Assembly: GCA_964007475.1 (NCBI GenBank)
Contig: CAXFZM010000277.1
Coordinates: 62,001 to 126,000 of the forward strand
Length of the DNA stretch: 64,000 nt
Direction: 5' to 3'
Source of the DNA: Hybos culiciformis
Taxonomy: Eukaryota; Arthropoda; Insecta; Diptera; Hybotidae
The notes under the pieces are model-generated. The model saw nothing but the letters and a program-made list of their open reading frames with translations. It was not told where the DNA came from and did not search any database. Position 1 is the first letter of the stretch. Each line of letters begins with the position of its first letter. Made by a program: the position numbers and the translations under genes. Of the stretch, positions 32,742-43,657 are shown one piece after another.

Positions 32742-33110
32742 AACAGAACAGGAAAAAAAAAGTTTTTGCTTATAATTATATACAATATTTAAGTGGATTT
32801 TAATATACCAAAAAAAGAAAAAAAAAACTAAAAAAAAGATCACACTTGGGTTTGAACCCAGTTCCTTCATGTTTATAGTTCTGCGTCCTACGCACTAAGC
32901 CACATAATTTTACTTCCTTATAATAAAATACAAATAAAGTAGTTGTTTTTATTCTTTATAAATGGAACAAAGCAAATATACTTTTTTTAAAAGCTTTTAA
33001 GCTTCATACAAAAGTGTCAGGTTTATGAATGAGATTGTTCCAATGGAATAAATGGCGAGAAATTTGAAGGGAATGCATTTCTTTAGGTATTCTTATTCTT
33101 TGGTTCAAAT
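32742..33110 (-). repeat. Right arm of the long inverted repeat, with tRNA-like sequence
   Basis: Inverse of 26625-26990. It contains the tRNA-like sequence on the minus strand: TGGCTTAGTG at about 32893-32902 and the B box within GGGTTTGAACCC at 32848-32859, followed (minus direction) by a T run. Confidence 0.7.
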
Positions 33111-36100
33111 AAAATTTAAATTTTCATGCTAATTTCAATGTAAATAAAAATATTGCATAATTTTGTCAGTTTTGCATAATTGCGCCAATTATGCAAATGC
33201 AATTGGTCTTTTTGGATTAATTGGAATATTGATTGAAAATAAAAATTACTTATATATACGCAAAGGAACTATGTTCCTATCTGGTGTCCTATGACAGCTC
33301 TTGTGTTTTATTTTTCATTTTTGTTTTAATCATTTTCACAATCACTTTTTTCATCATCATTATATTCTTGGGAAAGCAAATCAATTTTTGCTTGTTGTTG
33401 GCGTTGATTATTGCGCATTTCTAAAATTAACTTTTTTAATTGTTGCATTACAATAAATTTAAATGCAAGGAGTTCATTTTTTATATCAGCTGCATTAATG
33501 TTAATTATTTGTTGTACGTTGTCTTATGACATGATTGCCTTAAAAAAAATTGCATTGATAATAAAATTAATGGAGTCATTTTTGCAATATAAAAATGAAA
33601 ATAAGTTTTAATGACAGTTAGAAGGGTTAATTTGGATTTTGTTTTTAAGGTGTTATAATGTTTTAGTCAACAATTGAAAAAAAAAAAATAAAAGAAAAAG
33701 ATTTTAAATTAAAAAACCGCTAGAAACCCACTTGGAATTTTGAAAAACTTTTATATAGACACAATTCAGATCTGAATTAATTTAAGTATTTTTGGACAGT
33801 TTAGGTACTGGTACTGAAGGCAGTACTTTTGCACTACAGTAGATTGTCAGAAAAATACTGCATACTTACGCAGTACTAGTATATTGGTACTGAATTTTTT
33901 TGCAGTAACAGTACCGGTACATTGTGAGAAAAATATTGCAGTATTGAAATTGAAAGCACAACCAAATTAAGATGATAATTAAATTTTTTATTAATTATTT
34001 AATTTGAATTTAATTTTTTTTTTTTAATAACAGCACAATCACAAACGATCTTAATAGAAAATTCTAAAGAAAAAAAATGTGGTAGCGGTGCCAACTTTCA
34101 AGTTTTTTTTTTAATTTTTAAGGCTTTTTATTCATGTGACATCACTGAATTGTGAATTGTAAACAGCGTTGCCAGAAGCATAAAATAAAATTGTATGAAA
34201 AAATTAATAAAAAAATTGTTGATGGAATTATAAGCATAGGACAGGTAAGCGTTGAAAATAGAAATATATTTTTTATGTCTCTGCTTTCGACAGTATTAAT
34301 AAGAAGAGGACTAGACTAATCTTTAATTTTGACAATTTTCAGATTAAAACGTAATAAAATAAACTTTTTTTCTTATACTATTTTGTAATTTTATCATTGT
34401 TTTTTTATACATATATCCCGTATATATTATTAAAGCCTGTAGGTATTAGAAAATAGAATAAAAAATTATGTAAATGTTTACGTCAACTTTAATCATATTT
34501 TTTTCGATATTATTAAGTCATATTTCAGTTCGTCCAACTAAAGATAAAATTTATATCTTTGATTTGACAACAATTATTTAATGAATATATCAAAAATGAT
34601 AAAACCTATTTATATATATAAAGTTCATAAATTCATGAAAAAATTTGAAGAAATAAAGCGCCAACATAATGTTAAAAAAAATTTAGTACGAATACTAAAA
34701 GAATAAAATATTAACAAAATCTTAAAAATTAAATACAGCGGATAAGCCGGAAGAACTTGAAATACTAATTTTTTTTTTTATAAAAAAAAGTTCATCACAA
34801 CAGTTCAATTTTCAGTTAATTTCCTAGGTATAAAAAAAAATTTGTGATTTTCACAACTAATTTGTCTACCAAATATTTTCAATATTATCTGTTTGCAAAA
34901 AATATGCTGTTTAATGTTCTTATTGAAAATAAAACCCATTTTGAGAAAAGAAAAGAATTGATTAAAATATGTATAATATATTTTTTATAATAATTTATAC
35001 AATACTTATTTATTATTATGAATTTTACTTCAGGTTTAAATAAAAAAAATAAGAAATAAGAAACATCTCTTCTGTATGTTGTTTGCGTTAAAACTAGGAT
35101 TTTTCGTCGAATTTTTACAAAAATCAAAAATAGTAAAAATATATATTCGTTAAGTAGGTTCCAAAAATTGTTAAAAAAAAAATTTGATTTACATTATATA
35201 AAAGTAAGAACTAAAAGCATTATTTTTTTAAATAATAATTATAATTTAGCACAAGTTTTTTGGTAAATATTTTCTTTTTGTCAAATTATACTAGATAAAA
35301 TTATTTAAAAGTTGTTTCTATTAAAATGTCTTGTGCCTATTTAACCCTTTCCTTTTAATAATTTTATCGATTAAATACAAAAAATTTGTGCCTTTTAAAG
35401 AAAAATTGAAATAATTTTTTTTTATTTAATATAAAAAAAAAGTTTAAATATTTAATGTATTTTTAATTTTAAACTAAAAACAAAATTTAAGAAAGTTGGC
35501 AATAATAAAAAGTTTTTGGCACAGAATTGCATATATGTACCAGTACATACTAATAATCGTCACCAAGAACTTTTTTGCATTTAAGTAACAGAAATATATA
35601 ATAAAATATCCATTCATCAAATTATCTGAAATTAAAAAAAAAAAAACACATAAAATTTTGTTTCGAGAAGATTATTTACTAATTATTTCTTCAAAACCCA
35701 CGCACTTTTTTTAACGTTATTATTATGTCACCCATAAAATCATTTGAAATCATTATAAAAAAAATGTTGAAAATTGTTAAGCTAAATATGTACAGGATGT
35801 TGTATAAATAAAGCTTAAAATATTTCAAATATTTACTTAGCACAATTTTTTTAAGTTAATTTTTTTTGTTTAGCGTTTATAAGTAAAATTGTTATCTTTT
35901 ATTTAAATAATATGATATTTGTCTTTTTTCTGAAAGCTAACCTTCTTAGAGCCATATAACAGAAAGATTCAAAATAAGTTTATTAATAAAGTCCATTAAT
36001 GTTGACATGAACTCATCAGCTTCAGAAATATCAATGTCAAAATCTGGCCGACACCAAATTTTAAATACAATTTATTTTATTCAATTCTAATTTACTATTC

Positions 36101-36330
36101 ATATCAGATCGATATGACAATTGAATTTTTAGGAATGAATAATATTAATATGATGCTTTATAGAAATTGTTGAGTGTGTGTATAAAAACTGATCGATATT
36201 CTGCTCGAAAATGAATGATTTTGATTGATTGCACAGGAACAAATATTTTGATATTTATTATAAATCATTAAGTTATTTATCTATCAGTAATTTAATATTT
36301 TATAATTTCTGGAGTTCCAAAAACGACCAT
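33111..36330. other. AT-rich region without recognisable genes
   Basis: Contains one copy of a dispersed roughly 75-bp repeat (about 33225-33305, inverse copy at about 49420-49495), and a segment (33800-33960) with the same GTACCAGTATA-type palindromes as the hAT-type element at 24291-25110. Otherwise homopolymer-rich DNA; the short open frames have membrane-like composition only because of T runs. Confidence 0.5.
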
Positions 36331-36792
36331 TTAATCGAAAGTAATCAATTGTTCCGAATCGGAATAAGCTATTTCAATTATTTCTTCATTTTTTTTTTGT
36401 AATTTGTTCCTTCTTCTTCGAATTTGTTGTATTCTTTTTTTTTCTTGTATTTTATTTAATTTTTTCTTAATCCTCTCATATTCTTTAAATATACAACGAT
36501 GCCGTTCCGGACTTTCATTATTGTTTTTATTTCTTTTGGGACTATAATGTCGTTCATTAATTCGGTAATATATTTCTCGATTTTTATTATTTTTATTTCT
36601 TTTGGGACTATAATGTCGTTCATTAATTCGGTAATATATTTCTCGATTTTTATTATTGTTTTCATTTCTTTTGGGACTATAATGTCGTTCATTAATTCGG
36701 TAATATATTTCTCGATTTTTATTATTTTTATTTCTTTTGGGACTATAATGTCGTTCATTAATTCGGTAATAGCGTTTATTAAAATCGCTCAT
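36331..36792 (-). CDS. Small basic protein with four about 22-residue repeats, function unknown
   Basis: The frame is open from 36900, but a likely start is the ATG at 36790-36792 in an AAAATG context, directly preceded on the minus strand by a pyrimidine-rich tract ending ACAG, a good splice acceptor. From there it encodes about 153 residues: MSDFNKRYYRINERHYSPKR, four tandem units of YYRINERHYSPKRN with an N/K-rich linker, then a helical Lys/Arg-rich region (RIQQIRRRRNKLQKKNEEI type) and an acidic tail SDSEQLITFD. The SPKR/NERHY repeats recall RS-like RNA-binding tails, but I cannot assign a family. The DNA repeat is 66 to 69 bp with few differences. The repeat is open on both strands and several frames, so the case rests on the non-repeat ends. 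Confidence 0.4.
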   Translation of the reverse strand: MSDFNKRYYRINERHYSPKRNKNNKNREIYYRINERHYSPKRNENNNKNREIYYRINERHYSPKRNKNNKNREIYYRINERHYSPKRNKNNNESPERHRCIFKEYERIKKKLNKIQEKKRIQQIRRRRNKLQKKNEEIIEIAYSDSEQLITFD

Positions 36793-37319
36793 TTTCTGTA
36801 AATATAAAAAGTAAGTCAGATCATATGGTAGGAGGTCTACAAAATTTTTGTTACGAAATTTGTGTGTAATTTTGGTAAGATTAGACAGAACATTGATCAA
36901 TTTGTAGTTTAAGCTTTGTGAGTGATAATTTCAAAAATTCTAGTCTAAATACGACTTATACATTGAAATATATCAGATTTAAGCTAACGTCAAACCTTTA
37001 ATTTTGATTTTGATTACAGATTTAGTGTTAAATTAAACAAAATTGTGTACTTTATGTATTTTTTCCAATTTTACTTTTATAAATATCTCAAATTCTAAGA
37101 CCGAATTCTTAAAACCAATGAAACCACTGTATGCAACGATGAAGATTTCATTTAGATTCATTTTAACTCAAGAATATTTAGAGGCCAAATTGAGTTACTT
37201 TAATATACGGAAAAGATTCTAACCTTCCAAAGTGTTCGAAAGTTTGCAAATTCATCTAATTCGATATTCTAAACTTTAAAACACAATTTTATGATTTCGA
37301 ACAGAACGACTCGAAACTC

Positions 37320-37830
37320 CCCGTCTCATTCGCTTCGCGCGAAGCGCGCCAAGAAAAAAAAGAAAAAAAAAGGTGCCCTAGGGGGTTCGGGGGAGGCGGC
37401 AGCCGTCCCCCGATACACGAAAAAACTATTCATTTTTAATGACCAATAGTTTAAGTGTATATTCGTGCAAGTTTCCGTGTATGTTGTGTGTGATTCCGTG
37501 TATGTGTATGTTTCCGTGTATGTTCCGTGTATATTTTGTGTGATTCCGTGTACACGGAATGACACGGAAGTGTCCGTGTAATTTTTTTGTACACAGAACA
37601 CATACGCACACTTCCGTGTACACGGAGCGTACACGGAACATAAACGGAACATACACGAAAAATCCGTGTATCCCCGATTTTTTCCGAACGCAAATACACG
37701 GATTCCGTGTATCTCCGTGTAAGTGTAGTTTCCGTGTAGTTTCCGTGTATTTTCCGTGTATGTTCCGTGTACACGGAAAGACACGGAAAATACACGGAAA
37801 GTTACACGGACAGGGAGAGTGCAAATAGAC
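37320..37830. repeat. GC-rich hairpin followed by a cluster of TTCCGTGTA motifs in both orientations
   Basis: CGCTTCGCGCGAAGCG (about 37330) and GGGGGAGGCGGCAGCCGTCC..CCC (37390-37412) are palindromic. From 37470 to 37810 a TTCCGTGTA nonamer recurs many times, forward in the first half (to about 37550) and then in alternating orientation. No stop codons fall in several frames, which gives spurious open frames on both strands. Confidence 0.7.
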
Positions 37831-38897
37831 ACTGCCAAGATTTAATGACATGCACTTCTATTTACATTCGAAGGAGAATGATTTACGGACAAAAGTAATG
37901 ACTCTAGTGCGAATATGGAAATAGGTACCTACCTAGTCTTCGATAAAGCTCGTCGTAATGATAGCAATGAGATTTTAGATTTAAATGATTGTAAGTAGTA
38001 TATAAATATTTACCAATTAAACAAAAATAATGAGAAAGTGTAGGAACCTACTTTACAACCTCCCTACCCTATACCTATACACTATGGATGGTTATGCGTA
38101 TGCGTATTATAGATAGACATTATCAAAAACTTGAATTTCATATGCATGTCAATAAATGAAAATGTAGTTTTAATTTAAAAAAAAAAACTACAAAACTACG
38201 AATAATATTTTATTTAAAAACCTATTTTAAATTTTTTTTACTAAAAACCAACGACCCGATAAAAAATAAACAAAAATTTTTCTAATTTGTTTTTAGATTA
38301 TTAATAAATTCTCTTCTTTTTATTTGGTTGATTTTTGTGATGACGACAGAATGGAATGCATTAAAAAAAAAAACAACTTTTAATTTTCTCTATTTCGAAT
38401 AAAGCATAGGTATTTTTTTTTATTTGCTTCGTGAAATGCAACAGCAACCATATAAATTGCAATTACATTAGCATTGCAAACACATACAAAATGAAAGAAA
38501 TTAGTGTTTTTTTTTGTATTTGCCGTAAGCTGGGGAAAGTATTGTTTGGAAAATTTTTTCCATGTCTAATCACAGAGAAATGTAGAATACGTACCTACAC
38601 AGAGGGATAAGTTTCATACAACTTTTTTTGATTTCTTTTTATAAAAATTATTTAATCGAGATTTGTAGGTACCTATCTACTATTTTTAAAAAAGGCTTAA
38701 AATATGTACAAACGCAACACATAATTGACATATTAAAATATTAAAAACTACCTACCTATAAGAAAAAAAATAAAAAAAATTTAAAAAAGAAAAATGCAAT
38801 CCGCTTCGAAGCGCCGCCATTTAAAAATTAAAATGTAAAATCCGTTGCTTGCAAATTTAAATGCCAGAAATTATACTTTGTTATTGATTTTTTTTTT
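37831..38897. other. AT-rich spacer, nothing recognised
   Basis: Scattered TAGGTACCTACC-type motifs; no gene or RNA identified. Confidence 0.45.
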
Positions 38898-40200
38898 GAA
38901 GTTTATACTTCTTTAGCGGCGTTGGAAGAAATTTGGTAGAGGGTAAAAATCCATTTTCATATAGAATTTTTCTGAGAATCGTCATCATTTTTCTGAGAAT
39001 CGTCCGTCATCATTTTTCAAATATTAAAAAAAAAACAAATCATAATTGGGTTCGAACCTGGCACCTTCAGACCTATTTTTTTAATCAAAAAAATTATTTT
39101 CGATGAAATAAAGGTTAGTTGGCTTAAAATTTTGGGTAATAGTAGAAGGAGTAGGGTCCACCCGGCCCAAAAAATTTTTATTTTATTTTTTTAATTATAA
39201 ACGTTACCTGTCGTTAAATGAACGCGGCCGGCATGACAATTTTGGATCGGAGCAGGAGGGGGAGGGGGTCTCCTACCCAAAAAAGACCAACATTTTTTTT
39301 TTTATCAAAAAAATTATTTTCGATGAAATAAAGGTTAGTTGGCTTAAAATTTTGGGTAGTAGTAGAAGGAGTAGGGTCCACCCGGCCCAAAAAATTTTTA
39401 TTTTATTTTTTTAATTATAAACGTTACCTGTCGTTAAATGAACGCGGCCGGCATGACAATTTTGGATCGGAGCAGGAGGGGGAGGGGGTCTCCTACCCAA
39501 AAAAGACCAACATTTTTTTTTTATCAAAAAAATTATTTTCGATGAAATAAAGGTTAGTTGGCTTAAAATTTTGGGTAGTAGTAGAAGGAGTAGGGTCGAC
39601 CCGACAAAAAAAAAATTTCTTTTTTATTTTTTGAATTGTAAAAGTTACCTGTCGTTAAATGAACGTGACCGGCATGAAAATTTTGGATCGGAGCAGGAGG
39701 GGGAGGGGGTCTCCTACCCAAAAAAAACCAAATTTTTTTTTTCATCAAAAAAATTATTTTCGATGAAATAAAGGTTAGTTGGCTTAAAATTTTGGGTAGT
39801 AGTAGAAGGAGTAGGGTCCACCCGGCCCAAAAAATTTTTATTTTATTTTTTTAATTATAAACGTTACCTGTCGTTAAATGAACGCGGCCGGCATGACAAT
39901 TTTGGATCGGAGCAGGAGGGGGAGGGGGTCTCCTACCCAAAAAAGACCAACATTTTTTTTTTATCAAAAAAATTATTTTCGATGAAATAAAGGTTAGTTG
40001 GCTTAAAATTTTGGGTAGTAGTAGAAGGAGTAGGGTCGACCCGACAAAAAAAAAATTTTTTATTTTATTTTTGAAGTTAATACTTCTTTAGCGGCGTTTG
40101 ATGAATTTTGGTAGAGGGTAAAATCCATTTTCATGTAGAATTTTTCTCAGAATCTTCATCATTTTTCTCAGAAAAATAAGAATAAGAATACTTATTTTTT
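38898..40200. repeat. About 220-bp tandem array (4.5 units) with bordering repeats
   Basis: Units beginning ATCAAAAAAATTATTTTCGA start at about 39084, 39304, 39523, 39744 and 39963. Units 1, 2 and 4 read GTCCACCCGGCCC at a site where units 3 and 5 read GTCGACCCGAC, suggesting duplication of a larger block. The array is bordered by two copies of a segment starting GAAGTT(T/A)ATACTTCTTTAGC (38898 and 40073) followed by CATTTTCAT and TTTTTCT(G/C)AGAATC. Confidence 0.85.
39041..39072 (-). pseudogene. 3' half of a tRNA-like sequence
   Basis: Minus strand GTCTGAAGGTGCCAGGTTCG, then AACCCAATTATG. It matches the 3' part of the tRNA-like sequence at 40231-40303 but begins near the anticodon loop; the rest is replaced by array sequence. 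Confidence 0.5.
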
Positions 40201-40230
40201 TATTATATGTAAGAAACCCAAAATCATATG

Positions 40231-40303
40231 GACAGTATGGCTTAGTGGCTACAACATCAGACTGTAAGTCTGAAGGTGCCTGGTTCGATTCCCAATGACA
40301 AGA
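40231..40303 (+). pseudogene. tRNA-Tyr(GTA)-like sequence
   Basis: A box TGGCTTAGTGG (40238-40248), perfect anticodon arm TCAGA-CTGTAAG-TCTGA (40257-40273) with GTA at 40264-40266, and B box GGTTCGATTCC (40282-40292), then a T run. The acceptor stem does not pair and the T stem is imperfect, so it looks like a tRNA-derived element, not a working gene. Confidence 0.6.
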
Positions 40304-40324
40304 TTTTTTAATTTCAAATATATG

Positions 40325-40576
40325 TATATATAGGGCCCAATATTACAAGCAAAAAAAGCTACGGTTAGGTCGTGCCGGAGCAAAATATATGAAATTTTTT
40401 TTTTTTTAAATAGGTAGCTCCGGTGAAATTAAGATTATCTGAAAAAAAATTTTTGGGTGGGGAGCTACGGTTAGGTCGTGCCGGAGCAAAATATAAGAAA
40501 ATTTATTATTTTTTTTTTCAAAATAGGAAGCTCCGGTGAAATTAATATTACCTGAAAAAAAATTTTGGGTGGGGAG
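40325..40576. repeat. First monomers of the 105-bp satellite
   Basis: Two units with GCTACGGTTAGGTCGTGCCG, GAGCAAAATATA, a T run, GTAGCTCCGGTGAAATTAA and TTTTGGGTGGGGAG. The hAT-type transposon starts at 40577 within the GGGTGGGGAG part. Confidence 0.85.
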
Positions 40577-40949
40577 TAGGGTGCATCAAACGCCCCTCTA
40601 GGAACAAATAACTTTGTCCCCAACCTAAAAATGTTCCATTACCCATAAAAAGTTACCATATCAAATATTTTTGTTTTCCAAAGATTTTTAGGGGGTCCAC
40701 GACAACTTTGAAATTTTTGATTTTCGACCTAAAATTATCAAATCTGATATTTTTGATATTTCATAATATTTTTTATATTTTATTAATAAATATTTTTTAT
40801 ATTCAATAAGTAGACTAAAACTTTAATTTTATTTATATAATACATTTCCTGTTTGTTTCAACATCTGGCAACACTGACTAGTGACTACAAATTTAACTTT
40901 TCTGTTTATTTTAACATGTGGTTTTCATTTTAAACTGATTATTCCAATT

Positions 40950-41262
40950 AAATTTTGAAAGATAACGGATTCTCTACTTTAATAAAGTTTATTTATGTTT
41001 TTGGTTTTGAATTAAACACATTGAAGTAAATTTTGGAAGATAACGGATTCTCTACTTTAATAAAGTTTATTTAAATTTTTGGTTTTGATTTAAACACATT
41101 GAAGTAAATTTTGGAAGATAACGGATTCTCTACTTTAATAAAGTTAATTATATTTTTGGTTTTGATTTAAACACATTGAAGTAAATTTTGGAAGATAACG
41201 GATTCTCTACTTTAATAAAGTTAATTATATTTTTGGTTTTGATTTAAACACATTGAAGTAAA
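40950..41262 (+). promoter_or_regulatory. Four about 78-bp tandem repeats upstream of the transposase gene
   Basis: Copies start at about 40950, 41028, 41106 and 41183, each with GATAACGGATTCTCTACTTT, AATAAAG and ACACATTGAAGTAAA. They end 28 bp before the transposase ATG. Possible promoter or transposase-binding repeats; the role is inferred from position. Confidence 0.7.
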
Positions 41263-41290
41263 TTTAACACCTATTTTTCTTCATCGCACT

Positions 41291-43657
41291 ATGGAAACCA
41301 GACAGTCATCAAATATTTTTGGGCTTGGCAGCAAGGTAAGTTGTGATGATTCAAAAATAAATGGCTCAAAACTGCCAACTAATTTGCAAGTTTTACGGTG
41401 CATGATGTATCATGTTAAAGAAGGTTTACATGAAAACAGAAGTAAATGGGAGAATTCTAAACTAGTTTTTTCACAAGTAAAGGCATTTTATGAAAAAGCT
41501 AATATTCCAATGATAAGTGAACGAAAGGCCTGTGAAAAAATTTTAAAACTTCTAAATGACAATGCAAAATTAAGAGCGATACCTCTTAATCGAAGATCTG
41601 CACCAAATGTAATAAGAAAGTTAAAAGAAATGGAGGATAAACTATCTTTAACATTTCCTTTATGGCCTGTGAATGTTGAGAAACAAATAAAAAACAAAGA
41701 AGACCTTTCCTTCCTTCAGTCAATGAAAAGTGACCGCTTAGCAACTTTCGGATCATACGACAAAAGTCTCAACGAAAAGGTCAAACGAAAAGAACAAAGG
41801 CTGCAGCTGCAAGAAAAAAGAAAAGCAAAATCAAATAATGAAATTAATTCCAACGTAGTAGTAAGTGATATTTCAAATTCGACTGATGATTTTGATGAAC
41901 AAATTAGCACAAATTATGTGGACAACTTAGATTTTGACGGACCGTCAACAAGTGGTACTCGAAGTCATCATCGAAATAAAAGAACTGGTACCAGTGTATT
42001 TATACCACACGACATTCTGAAGAAACCCAATCTTGTTTCTCTGGCAACCCGTCTAAACATGAGTCCAGGACAACAGGCAGCATACACAAAAACATTAGTT
42101 GCTGAATTAGGAGGAGACACATCTACTATTGCAGGTTCTTATGCCACAGCTGACAGATTGAGAAGGAAAGTGTTAATGGAGATTTCAACAGTTGCCAAAG
42201 AACAGTGGTGCTTTCCCGAATATACAACTCTGCATTGGGATTCAAAACTTGCAAATTCATTGGCCAATAAATATAAAACTGAAGAACGTCTCACTATTGT
42301 CGTTGGAAACGTTCACCAACAAAAGATTCTTGGTGTGCCAGCGTATTCTTCAGGAAAAAATCGTAAATGTGGATCAATCATTGCCGATTTGATATATGAG
42401 CAACTCATTTCTTGGCAATGCGCACAAACAATTGTGAATATGGCTTTCGATACGACTGCTTCTAACACAGGGCATGTTACTGCTGCCTGCGTCAGCATAC
42501 AAAAGAAATTAAAACGTCCTCTTCTATGGTCAGCTTGCCGCCATCATATTGGAGAAGTAATTTTGTCCCATGTTTTCGATGACCTAAAAATCGAGGCTTC
42601 CAAGTCGCCGGATGTAACATTATTTAAAAGATTTCGTGACAATTTTCATCATCTTGATCAAAGTGAATTGGAACCATATGATATTAAATCAGTGAATGTA
42701 CAAGTGATTAACGTAGTTGATGGTCTCAGAACAAATGCAATCCAGACGACAAAATGTGCCATCAATTCTGGAAAATGTAGAGATGATTATATGGAGTTTA
42801 CAAAGCTTTGCTTAATATACTTAGACTTTCCCAATATTACACAAGCAGTAAAATTAAACCGACCAGGAGCCTTGCACAAAGCACGTTGGATGGCCAAACT
42901 ATTATACACAATTAAAATTTGTCTTCTTGAGCGGAAAATACAGAAACTACCAACTGGCACAATAACTACAAAACAACAGGTTGTCAAACTGCGCGACTTT
43001 GCAAACTTTGTCACTCTTATTTACAGCACCTGGTGGATGACTAGTGATTCTGCAATAAATGCCCCTTGGAATGACCTACAAATGGTTCGTTCTCTTTTAG
43101 CATACAAGGTTGTCCATCGCATCATATCTGAGAGTGCTATTAATGCCTTTAAAAACCATTACTGGTATCTTACCGAAGAGATGGTGCCACTTGCCCTTTG
43201 GAGCAACGAAGTTCCCACAGAAGAACGAAAAGCTATCGGAAATGCAATGTTAGTTAATAAACCGAACTCCACCGTTACTGATTTTACATTGCAGAGTAGA
43301 TACGGCATGGAATTTGGAAAACCTAAATTTCCAAAAAACCTCACTGTTAAAACAACTCTTTCTGATTTAGTTGGGGCAGATTCTTGGTTTTTATTTTATC
43401 TGCTTGAATTAGACTCAAGCTTCTTAATCGAAGATGTTACAAAATGGTCAACTTCGCCATCCTACACCACATCGTTCACAAAATTGCAAGCATTGAATGT
43501 AGTTAATGACTGTGCAGAACGAGGAGTCAAGCTCAGTACTGACTTCATAGATTCAGCAAAACATGAAGATCACTACCAACATGTCTTGCAGGTCGTTGAA
43601 CAAGATCGTCGGAAACATGGAAATCTGCGAAAACGACAGAAACTGACTGAATCTTAA
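41291..43657 (+). CDS. hAT-type DDE transposase, 788 residues, intact
   Basis: Single intronless frame from ATG 41291. The N-terminal 240 residues are basic and contain no canonical BED finger; a charged helical stretch at 160-185 may bind DNA. RNase H-like core: first Asp in LHWDSK (D317), second in MAFDTTASNTG (D387), then WSACRHHIG (C416, H418-H419) where hAT enzymes carry a CxxH-type motif, a long helical insertion, and VVNDCAERGVKLSTDF near 737-752 in the place of the hAT SERxFS motif, making E743 the candidate catalytic Glu. The spacing (70, then 356 residues) is close to what I recall for the hAT enzyme Hermes. The protein would excise the element and join it to an 8-bp staggered target. 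It resembles uncharacterised transposase-like proteins common in insects; I cannot name the family. AATAAA signals lie at about 43675 and 43720. Confidence 0.85.
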   Translation: METRQSSNIFGLGSKVSCDDSKINGSKLPTNLQVLRCMMYHVKEGLHENRSKWENSKLVFSQVKAFYEKANIPMISERKACEKILKLLNDNAKLRAIPLNRRSAPNVIRKLKEMEDKLSLTFPLWPVNVEKQIKNKEDLSFLQSMKSDRLATFGSYDKSLNEKVKRKEQRLQLQEKRKAKSNNEINSNVVVSDISNSTDDFDEQISTNYVDNLDFDGPSTSGTRSHHRNKRTGTSVFIPHDILKKPNLVSLATRLNMSPGQQAAYTKTLVAELGGDTSTIAGSYATADRLRRKVLMEISTVAKEQWCFPEYTTLHWDSKLANSLANKYKTEERLTIVVGNVHQQKILGVPAYSSGKNRKCGSIIADLIYEQLISWQCAQTIVNMAFDTTASNTGHVTAACVSIQKKLKRPLLWSACRHHIGEVILSHVFDDLKIEASKSPDVTLFKRFRDNFHHLDQSELEPYDIKSVNVQVINVVDGLRTNAIQTTKCAINSGKCRDDYMEFTKLCLIYLDFPNITQAVKLNRPGALHKARWMAKLLYTIKICLLERKIQKLPTGTITTKQQVVKLRDFANFVTLIYSTWWMTSDSAINAPWNDLQMVRSLLAYKVVHRIISESAINAFKNHYWYLTEEMVPLALWSNEVPTEERKAIGNAMLVNKPNSTVTDFTLQSRYGMEFGKPKFPKNLTVKTTLSDLVGADSWFLFYLLELDSSFLIEDVTKWSTSPSYTTSFTKLQALNVVNDCAERGVKLSTDFIDSAKHEDHYQHVLQVVEQDRRKHGNLRKRQKLTES

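Noticed and set aside
33233..33424. 63-codon frame with membrane-like segment
   Set aside because: Begins in a dispersed repeat and runs through T-rich DNA; hydrophobicity follows from base composition.
36499..36801. Plus-strand 100-codon frame and second minus-strand frame over the 66-bp repeat
   Set aside because: Both lie mainly within the repeat and lack non-repeat extensions; only the frame at 36331-36792 has plausible ends.
37326..37851. Four overlapping open frames in the TTCCGTGTA cluster
   Set aside because: The nonamer lacks stops in most frames; composition is Thr/His/Arg repeats with no domain.
40231..40303. Functional tRNA-Tyr gene
   Set aside because: Anticodon arm is perfect, but acceptor stem does not pair and the T stem is imperfect.
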